NCBI GenBank assembly: GCA_018065695.1
Contig: JAGHST010000010.1
Coordinates: forward strand, 1 to 64,000
Length of the DNA: 64,000 nt
Direction: 5' to 3'
Source of the DNA: Candidatus Cacconaster caballi
Lineage (GTDB): Bacteria > Bacteroidota > Bacteroidia > Bacteroidales > UBA932
Positions 17,223-24,216 of the stretch are shown here, piece by piece. The position numbers and the translations under genes are program-made. Every line of letters starts with the position of its first letter. The first letter of the stretch is position 1. The notes under the pieces are model-generated. The model searched no databases and was not told where the DNA came from. It saw only the letters and a list, made by a program, of their open reading frames with translations.

Positions 17223-20200
17223 CTACTTCTTCCTGTATTCCTTGTCTATGGTGGATATTCCCATCGTAATCTCTTCAAGCACGTCCAGCAGGACTCTGAC
17301 CGTCTCGAGGGCGGTGAAGACAGTTACGTTGTTCTCCACTGCGGTGCGGCGGATGGCGTAGCCGTCCAGATGAGTGCTCTTCTGATTGACGTCGATGGTG
17401 TTTATCACATAGCTTATATGCCCCTTCCTCAAGGCCTGATATATCTCGTCGCTGCCCTCGCTTATCTTCCTGAGATAACGGGTGCGTATGCCGTGATCCT
17501 TGAGGAATCTGGCGGTGCCCTTCGTAGCCTCTATGTTGAAGCCCAGATTGTAGAACCTTCTTACAAGCGGCAGGGCCTCCTCCTTTGTGGAATCGGCGAG
17601 AGTCACGAAGATTGTGCCGTAACCGCGCACTTCCATTCCGGAAGCCTGGAGCGACTTGTAGAGAGCCCTTGTGAAACTGTCGTCGTAGCCGATGGCCTCG
17701 CCGGTAGATTTCATCTCAGGGGACAGATATGTGTCGATGCCGGTAATCTTGCCGAACGAGAAGGCCGGAGTCTTGACGAAATGGCGCTTTCTTTCAGGGA
17801 AATAGACTTCTTTTATACCCTGCTCTTTCAGGGAATGGCCAAGCATTACGCGAGTGGCGATTTTAGCCATCTGGATGCCGGTGGACTTGGAGATGAACGG
17901 CACGGTGCGGGACGAACGCGGATTGACTTCGATTACATATACGTCATCGTGCTCATCCACTATGAACTGTATGTTGAACAGGCCTACGATACCTATTTCG
18001 AGTCCGAGTCTTACTGTATAGTCTATGATTTTCTGCTTTACCGCAGGACTCAAGCTGAATGAAGGATAGACGCTGATACTGTCACCGCTGTGAATGCCCG
18101 TACGCTCCACGTGCTCCATAATGGCGGGAATGAAGACATCCTTGCCGTCGCATATGGCATCCACCTCGGTCTCCTTGCCCATAATGTATTTATCTACTAG
18201 GACCGGAGAATCTTCATTGATTTCCACTGCGTTCTGGAGGTAGTGGCGGAGCGTGTCCTCATTGCCGACAATCATCATTGCGCGTCCGCCGAGCACGAAA
18301 CTCGGACGGACAAGCACAGGATAGCCTATTTCTGCTGCTGCAGCGACTCCGTCCTCCACGTTAGTCACCGCCTTCGCCTTCGGCTGCGGAATGCCCGTGC
18401 GGCGCATAATTGCCTCGAAGAGCTTGCGATCCTCGGCATTGTCGATGGCCTCAAGGCCGGTGCCTATCATAGGCACGTCAAATTCTGCCAGAGGGTTGGC
18501 AAGGTTTATCGCAGTCTGTCCGCCGAGGGTCACTATCACTCCGTCCGGCTTTTCAAGATTGATGACATCCATCACATTCTCCACGGTCAGAGGTTCGAAG
18601 TAGAGTTTGTCCGATATGGTGTAGTCGGTCGAAACCGTCTCGGGGTTGTTGTTGATGATGATGGCCTCATAGCCGGCTTCGCGTATCGCCCATATCGCGT
18701 GGACGGTGGAGTAGTCGAACTCGACGCCCTGGCCTATGCGTATAGGGCCGGAGCCCAGAACCAGTATCTTTTTGCGGTCGCTGCGTACCGATTCGTTCTC
18801 CTGTTCGTAGGTGGAATAGAAATACGGCACATAGGTCTCGTGCTCTGCGGAGCAGGAATCTATCATCTTATAGACAGGAACGATACCGTAGTCGTATCTC
18901 ATACGGATGATGTCGGCTTCCGTACGTCCCCAGAGAATGCCTATATATTTGTCTCCGAAGCCCATACGCTTTGCCTCCCTCAGAAGGTCGACGTCAAGCG
19001 GAGAAGCCAGCAGCCTGCGCTCCATCCGGATTATGTTGTATATCTTCTCAAGGAAGAGCATATCGATGCGGGTGCGGTCGTAGATGCGGGAAAGATCCAC
19101 CCTCAGGCGCAGAAGCTGGGCTATGGCGTGGATGCGGTCGTCGGTAGGTTTGCAAATATACCCGAGCAGCTTTTCCTCGCTCCAGTCATCGAATTTCTTC
19201 TTGTGGATGTGGCAGCAGCCCGCTTCAAGTGAACGGACAGCCTTCAGAATGCTCTCTTCAAGCGTGCGGCCGATGCTCATAACTTCGCCCGTAGCCTTCA
19301 TCTGCGTGCCGAGTTCGTTGGACGCCTCGCTGAACTTGTCGAACGGGAAGCGCGCCACCTTGGTCACGACATAGTCGATGGCCGGCTCGTTGCAGGCAGG
19401 GGAGCCCGCAATCATTATCTCATCGAGAGTAAGGCCCACCGCAATTTTTGCCGTGACACGGGCAATAGGGAATCCGCTCGCCTTTGATGCCAGAGCCGAA
19501 GAACGGGACACTCTCGGGTTCACCTCGATGATGTAGTATTTGAAAGAAAGAGGGTCGAGAGCGAACTGGACGTTGCAGCCGCCTTCTATCTTGAGGGCTC
19601 TGATGAGCTTGAGTGCGCTGTCCCGCAGAATCTGATACTCCTTGTCGGTCATTGTCTGGGCCGGAGCCACAACCATCGAGTCTCCCGTATGGACACCCAC
19701 AGGGTCTATGTTTTCCATACTGCAGATGGCGATGGCGGTGTCGTTGTGGTCCCTCATCACCTCGAACTCTATCTCCTTGTAGCCTTTTATGCTCTTCTCG
19801 ACCAACACCTGATGGACAGGCGAGAGGGCGAGAGCATTGCGCATAAGTTCACGGAGTTCCTCTTCATTGTCGGCAAAACCTCCTCCGGTGCCGCCAAGAG
19901 TGAATGCCGGACGAAGAATCACCGGATATCCTATCCTGCTTGCAATCTTCACGCCTTCCTCGACATCGTAGCAGATGTCGGAAGGAATCACCGGCTCGCC
20001 GATTTCCATACAGAGCTCCTTGAACAGTTCGCGGTCTTCGGCTTTCTCGATGCCCTGGAAGGAAGTTCCCAGAATCTCCACACGGCACTCGTCCAGCACA
20101 CCCTTCTTTGCGAGCTGAACCGCCAGATTGAGGCCGGTCTGACCTCCAAGACCCGGCACGAGGGCGTCCGGACGCTCATAACGGATGATTTTAGCAACAT

Positions 20201-20417
20201 ATTCCAATTTGAGCGGCTCCATATAGACCTTGTCAGCTATGTTGGTGTCGGTCATAATGGTGGCGGGATTGGAGTTCACCAATATCACCTGATACCCCTC
20301 CTCCTTCAGTGCAAGGCAGGCCTGTGTGCCGGCATAATCGAATTCGGCTGCCTGTCCGATGACTATCGGACCCGAACCGATGACCATTACCTTCTTTATA
20401 TCTGTTCTCTTAGGCAT
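17223..20417 (-). CDS. carB: Carbamoyl-phosphate synthase large subunit
   Basis: 1064 aa; MPKRTDIKKVMVIGSGPIVIGQAAEFDYAGTQACLALKEEGY and internal duplication. Confidence 0.98.
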   Translation of the reverse strand: MPKRTDIKKVMVIGSGPIVIGQAAEFDYAGTQACLALKEEGYQVILVNSNPATIMTDTNIADKVYMEPLKLEYVAKIIRYERPDALVPGLGGQTGLNLAVQLAKKGVLDECRVEILGTSFQGIEKAEDRELFKELCMEIGEPVIPSDICYDVEEGVKIASRIGYPVILRPAFTLGGTGGGFADNEEELRELMRNALALSPVHQVLVEKSIKGYKEIEFEVMRDHNDTAIAICSMENIDPVGVHTGDSMVVAPAQTMTDKEYQILRDSALKLIRALKIEGGCNVQFALDPLSFKYYIIEVNPRVSRSSALASKASGFPIARVTAKIAVGLTLDEIMIAGSPACNEPAIDYVVTKVARFPFDKFSEASNELGTQMKATGEVMSIGRTLEESILKAVRSLEAGCCHIHKKKFDDWSEEKLLGYICKPTDDRIHAIAQLLRLRVDLSRIYDRTRIDMLFLEKIYNIIRMERRLLASPLDVDLLREAKRMGFGDKYIGILWGRTEADIIRMRYDYGIVPVYKMIDSCSAEHETYVPYFYSTYEQENESVRSDRKKILVLGSGPIRIGQGVEFDYSTVHAIWAIREAGYEAIIINNNPETVSTDYTISDKLYFEPLTVENVMDVINLEKPDGVIVTLGGQTAINLANPLAEFDVPMIGTGLEAIDNAEDRKLFEAIMRRTGIPQPKAKAVTNVEDGVAAAAEIGYPVLVRPSFVLGGRAMMIVGNEDTLRHYLQNAVEINEDSPVLVDKYIMGKETEVDAICDGKDVFIPAIMEHVERTGIHSGDSISVYPSFSLSPAVKQKIIDYTVRLGLEIGIVGLFNIQFIVDEHDDVYVIEVNPRSSRTVPFISKSTGIQMAKIATRVMLGHSLKEQGIKEVYFPERKRHFVKTPAFSFGKITGIDTYLSPEMKSTGEAIGYDDSFTRALYKSLQASGMEVRGYGTIFVTLADSTKEEALPLVRRFYNLGFNIEATKGTARFLKDHGIRTRYLRKISEGSDEIYQALRKGHISYVINTIDVNQKSTHLDGYAIRRTAVENNVTVFTALETVRVLLDVLEEITMGISTIDKEYRKK

Positions 20418-21492
20418 TTTGCTGATCCTCCATCATCTTTATGAATTTATCTATGAGATATACGTTGTCCTGAGGGCCCGGTGCGGACTCCAGATGGAAC
20501 TGGACTCCAAAAATCCTGTCCCGAACATTTTCAAAACCCACCACATAGCCTTCCGGCACGGTAACGTGGGTCGGAGTGAGCTCTGTGCCCTCCACACTCT
20601 CGAAGCAATAGCTCTGATTCATAACGGCAATGTTGATGCGGCCGGTGGCAAGTTCCCTGACAGGATGGTCTCCGTGCAGGCCACAGCCCATAGGGATAAG
20701 TTTCGCACCGTAGTCCAGGCCTATGATTTCCTGCCCGAGTCCTATGCCGCATATCGGCTTCTTCCCCTTCAGTTCCTTGAAGAGCGCGACTGCCTCCGGT
20801 GCCTGCGGAGCGCCGGCAGGACCGTTCGAGAAAAGTATTCCGTCCGGATTGAAAGCGAGAATATCCTTTGCCGCCATCTTGAAAGGCACGATGGTGACGT
20901 TGCACCCCCTGCGGTTGAGGATGCGGATGATGTTGTGCTTGATGCCGCAGTCCACCGCCACCACGTGGAATCTCTGGTTCGGGGTGCGGGCAAACCACCG
21001 TTTGCGGCAGCAGGCCTTAGCAGCCAGATCTGTCGGACGAGGTGTCTGAGCGATGAGCTTGAGCGCATCTTCGCGCGGAAGGGACGCATCGACAATGGCT
21101 GCCATCGGGCGCCCCGTCCTGCGGATTATCTTGGTAAGCATCCTTGTGTCTATGCCGCTGATACCTGGAATGTTGCATTCCGAAAGTTCCTCATCGAGAG
21201 TCTTTGTGTAGCGGAAATTGCTCGGCGTGTCGCAACATTCGCGGACGACAAGGCCTCCGATATTGGGCACGCGCGTCTCGTAGTCTTCATCGGTAATGCC
21301 GTAGTTGCCTATCAGCGGATATGTCATCACAATGATCTGTCCGGCATAGGAAGGGTCTGATATTATCTCCTGATATCCGACTACGGATGTGTTGAAGACA
21401 ATCTCGCAGACGCTCGGGCAATCGGCGCCGAAACCGGTCCCGAGAAACTCCTGACCGGTCTCAAGCACAAGTTTTTTCGCTTTCTTTTCCAT
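20410..21492 (-). CDS. carA: Carbamoyl-phosphate synthase small subunit
   Basis: VLETGQEFLGTGFG...EIVFNTSVVGYQEIISDPSYAGQIIVMTYPLIGNYG...; amidotransferase domain with CGIGLGQEI. Confidence 0.97.
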   Translation of the reverse strand: MEKKAKKLVLETGQEFLGTGFGADCPSVCEIVFNTSVVGYQEIISDPSYAGQIIVMTYPLIGNYGITDEDYETRVPNIGGLVVRECCDTPSNFRYTKTLDEELSECNIPGISGIDTRMLTKIIRRTGRPMAAIVDASLPREDALKLIAQTPRPTDLAAKACCRKRWFARTPNQRFHVVAVDCGIKHNIIRILNRRGCNVTIVPFKMAAKDILAFNPDGILFSNGPAGAPQAPEAVALFKELKGKKPICGIGLGQEIIGLDYGAKLIPMGCGLHGDHPVRELATGRINIAVMNQSYCFESVEGTELTPTHVTVPEGYVVGFENVRDRIFGVQFHLESAPGPQDNVYLIDKFIKMMEDQQNA

Positions 21493-21501
21493 TTTCTGAA
21501 A

Positions 21502-22767
21502 TTAATGAATCCGGTTTCCGTTCCTGTAGGTCATCACCACCTTCGAGAATACTTCCATACCGTCGAACGGCGTGGAATGTCCTTTGGAAAGGAAACTGTT
21601 GCTGTCTATTCTGTATTTTGAATTCAAATCGATTATTGCCAGATCTGCCGGCTGACCGGGAACTATGCCGCCTCCAAGGGAGAATATGCGTCGCGGAGCG
21701 AGGCTCATCGCCTTGATGAGGCGTTCGAGAGAGATGCGTCCGCACCGCACCAGTGCCGTATAGAGCACCGGGAACGACGTTTCGAGCCCCACCACTCCCA
21801 TAGGGCTTCCTATCAGGCCGCGGGATTTCTCCTGTGCCGTATGAGGAGCGTGGTCTGTGGCAATGATGTCTATCGTGCCGTCTGCAAGGCCTTCTATGAG
21901 AGCTTCCCTGTCGGCGGCGCTGCGCAGCGGCGGATTCATCTTGAAACGGCCGTCTTCCTGAAGATCATCCTCGCACAGCACGAGATAGTGCGGCGCGGTT
22001 TCGCAGGTCACGTTCACCCCTTCGGCCTTGGCCTTGCGGATGAGCGCCACGCTTTCGGCGGTGGAGATATGGCAGACGTGATAGCGGCAGCCTGTCTGCC
22101 GGCACAGTTCCAGGTCACGGGCTATCTGTCCCCATTCGCTTTCGGAGCAGATGCCCTTGTGGCCGTGGGCCGCACACCAGCGACCATCGTGTATATAGCC
22201 TCCTTCAAGGAGGGAGTTGTCTTCACAATGGGCGGCTATGATGCACCCTTCGGCGGCGGCGGTCCGCATAGCCTTGAGCATCATCCCGCTCTCCTGCACT
22301 CCGCTTCCGTCGTCCGAGAAACCCACGCATCTGTCCTTGAGCAGAGCCATATCCACAAGTTCCCCGCCCCTGCGGCCCTTCGTGATGGAACCGTACGGGC
22401 GCACGTCTATCACTGCGTCCCGGCGTATGATTTCCATCTCCTTCTCCAGATTCTCAGGAGAGTCCGGCACCGGATTGAGATTGGGCATAGGGCATACGAC
22501 GGTATATCCTCCGGCGGCAGCGGCCTTCGAACCGGTCAGAATGGTTTCCTTCTCCGGGAAACCGGGCTCGCGGAAGTGGACGTGGACGTCGGCCAGGGCG
22601 GGCGACACGAGAAGACCTGTGCAGTCAACGGTCTGCGTTCCCGCAGGAGCGTCGGGGGATTCTCCCACGCAGACTATCCTGCCGTCGGCAACGAGCAGGT
22701 CAGCCTCTGCGATTTTTCCGTCATAGGCCATAAGGCCACCTTTGAACAGCAACGATTTACTCTCCAT
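21502..22767 (-). CDS. pyrC: Dihydroorotase
   Basis: VSPALADVHVHFREPGFPEKETILTGSKAAAAGGYT...IIATDHAPHT. Confidence 0.95.
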   Translation of the reverse strand: MESKSLLFKGGLMAYDGKIAEADLLVADGRIVCVGESPDAPAGTQTVDCTGLLVSPALADVHVHFREPGFPEKETILTGSKAAAAGGYTVVCPMPNLNPVPDSPENLEKEMEIIRRDAVIDVRPYGSITKGRRGGELVDMALLKDRCVGFSDDGSGVQESGMMLKAMRTAAAEGCIIAAHCEDNSLLEGGYIHDGRWCAAHGHKGICSESEWGQIARDLELCRQTGCRYHVCHISTAESVALIRKAKAEGVNVTCETAPHYLVLCEDDLQEDGRFKMNPPLRSAADREALIEGLADGTIDIIATDHAPHTAQEKSRGLIGSPMGVVGLETSFPVLYTALVRCGRISLERLIKAMSLAPRRIFSLGGGIVPGQPADLAIIDLNSKYRIDSNSFLSKGHSTPFDGMEVFSKVVMTYRNGNRIH

Positions 22768-22772
22768 AGCAC

Positions 22773-22804
22773 AAAAAAAACAGACAACCTTTCAGGGTGT
22801 CTGT
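22773..22804 (-). terminator. Attenuator terminator immediately upstream of pyrC
   Basis: Minus strand ACAGACACCCTGAAAGGTTGTCTGT then a T-tract (8 A on plus strand at 22773-22780), then GTGCT and the pyrC ATG. Confidence 0.85.
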
Positions 22805-22878
22805 CAGAAAAAAAGAAAAACGACAATCTCATCCGGAAAAGCCGGAGCCACGTGGCCATATCGATTGAGTTTTCTCAT
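22804..22878 (-). CDS. Putative 24-aa pyr operon leader peptide MRKLNRYGHVAPAFPDEIVVFLFF
   Basis: ATG at 22878, TGA at 22806-22804 touching the terminator hairpin; final codons GTT TTT CTT TTT TTC; preceded by a -7 box at 22901-22894. Confidence 0.65.
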   Translation of the reverse strand: MRKLNRYGHVAPAFPDEIVVFLFF

Positions 22879-22893
22879 ATATGCGTATTTGTG

Positions 22894-22924
22894 CAAAGGT
22901 ACTGCTTTTTTTCAAATTTATAAA
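22894..22924 (-). promoter_or_regulatory. pyr operon promoter (-7 TACCTTTG; weak -33 TTTA)
   Basis: Plus-strand CAAAGGTA 22894-22901; TTTA complement at 22921-22924, 19-bp spacing. Confidence 0.6.
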
Positions 22925-22942
22925 TTATTTCACACCTAAATA

Positions 22943-22962
22943 ATCCACATATATATGTGGAT
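22943..22962. promoter_or_regulatory. Perfect 20-bp palindrome ATCCACATATATATGTGGAT between divergent pyr and pur promoters
   Basis: Centre 22952.5, exactly 55 bp from the centre of each -7 box (22897.5 and 23007.5). Confidence 0.7.
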
Positions 22963-22979
22963 ATTTTTTCGAAGGCGGT

Positions 22980-23011
22980 TTTGGCAGGTAGGCTGTTTTC
23001 GCCTACCTTTG
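22980..23011 (+). promoter_or_regulatory. pur operon promoter (TTTG 22980-22983, TACCTTTG 23004-23011)
   Basis: Exact -33/-7 consensus, 20-bp spacing; purC ATG at 23019. Confidence 0.7.
22986..23008. promoter_or_regulatory. Inverted repeat AGGTAGGC-TGTTTTC-GCCTACCT overlapping the purC promoter spacer and -7 box
   Basis: 8-bp perfect arms, 7-nt loop. Confidence 0.6.
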
Positions 23012-23018
23012 TTGCGCT

Positions 23019-23699
23019 ATGAAACTTGTATATACCGGTAAAACCAAAGACGTTTTCGCACTCGAAAACGGCAATTATCTCCTTAAGTTCAAGGATGACT
23101 GCACCGGAAAGGACGGAGTGTTCGACCCGGGTGAAAATTCAGTCGGTCTCACCATAGACGGCGTAGGCGACGTCAATCTCAGAATGTCTGTCTATTTCTT
23201 CGAAAAAATCAATGCCGCAGGCATCAGAACCCACTATGTGAGCGCCAATCTGAAGGACACCACAATGGAAGTGCTTCCGGCAAAGGTGTTCGGCCACGGA
23301 CTTGAGGTCATCTGCCGCAACAGGGCGGTCGGCAGTTTCCGCCGCCGCTACGGAGAATATATCGAAGAAGGGGCGCCGCTTCCTTCATACGTGGAGACAA
23401 CCTTCAAGAACGACGAGAAAGGCGACCCGCTCGTGACAAAGGACGGCCTCGTGGTGCTCGGCATAATGACCGGCGAGCAATACGAAAGCATCAAGGAGAT
23501 GACACGCCGCATCACCGCCATCGTCGCTGACGACCTCCTTGAGAAAGGGCTCGTGCTGTACGACATCAAATTCGAATTCGGTTACGCTCCGGACGGAAGC
23601 GTGATGCTGATAGACGAAATAGCGTCCGGCAATATGCGCGTCTATAAGGACGGCAGGTATGTGGACCCTATGACACTTTCCAAACTCTTCTTCGCATAG
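23019..23699 (+). CDS. purC: Phosphoribosylaminoimidazole-succinocarboxamide synthase (short type)
   Basis: [38 protein letters not shown]...[22 protein letters not shown]...YDIKFEFGY...[11 protein letters not shown]. Confidence 0.93.
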   Translation: MKLVYTGKTKDVFALENGNYLLKFKDDCTGKDGVFDPGENSVGLTIDGVGDVNLRMSVYFFEKINAAGIRTHYVSANLKDTTMEVLPAKVFGHGLEVICRNRAVGSFRRRYGEYIEEGAPLPSYVETTFKNDEKGDPLVTKDGLVVLGIMTGEQYESIKEMTRRITAIVADDLLEKGLVLYDIKFEFGYAPDGSVMLIDEIASGNMRVYKDGRYVDPMTLSKLFFA

Positions 23700-23703
23700 A
23701 GAT

Positions 23704-24171
23704 ATGAAAGCAGCCATCATTATGGGCAGCGCCAGTGACCGGGACGTAATGGCCCCGGCTTGGGAGACCCTTGAAGAATTCGGCATAGAATACGAGAAGA
23801 AAGTCCTCAGCGCCCACCGCAATCCGGGCCCTCTTGCGGACTATGTACGTGCGGCCCGCTCCAACGGATTCGACATCATCATAGCAGGTGCAGGCGGAGC
23901 CGCCCACCTTCCGGGCGTGATCGCGGCCCTCACCACCCTGCCGGTGATAGGAGTGCCCGTCAGGTCGAAAGCCCTCGGCGGACTCGACTCCCTGCTCTCA
24001 ATAGTCCAGATGCCGTCAGGCATACCGGTAGCCACAATGGCGATAGACGGAGCGCGCAACGCAGCACTAATGGCCGTATCGATATTCGCGCTGCACGACA
24101 GCGCTCTGCAGGAAAAGCTGGAAGAGTTCCGCCGTCGTCAGAGCGACAAAGTACTTAACACCGCAATATAA
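23704..24171 (+). CDS. purE: 5-(carboxyamino)imidazole ribonucleotide mutase (class I-like)
   Basis: [12 protein letters not shown]...[12 protein letters not shown]...[17 protein letters not shown]...[16 protein letters not shown]. Confidence 0.95.
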   Translation: MKAAIIMGSASDRDVMAPAWETLEEFGIEYEKKVLSAHRNPGPLADYVRAARSNGFDIIIAGAGGAAHLPGVIAALTTLPVIGVPVRSKALGGLDSLLSIVQMPSGIPVATMAIDGARNAALMAVSIFALHDSALQEKLEEFRRRQSDKVLNTAI

Positions 24172-24174
24172 CCA

Positions 24175-24209
24175 TATGCCCACCCGCCTCCGGTGGGCAT
24201 AACTTTTTT
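24175..24209 (+). terminator. Strong intrinsic terminator/attenuator between purE and purL
   Basis: TATGCCCACC (24175-24184)-CGCCTCC-GGTGGGCATA (24192-24201) then aac? context ending in TTTTTT (24204-24209); purL ATG at 24217. Confidence 0.85.
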
Positions 24210-24216
24210 ATAGACA

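Noticed and set aside
18243-19232. 329-aa plus-strand ORF
   Set aside because: Antisense to carB; no independent evidence.
22943-22970. The 20-bp palindrome plus TATTTTTT read as a terminator
   Set aside because: No gene ends in this divergent region and it lies upstream of both promoters, so a protein-binding site is the better reading, although a plus-strand terminator cannot be excluded.
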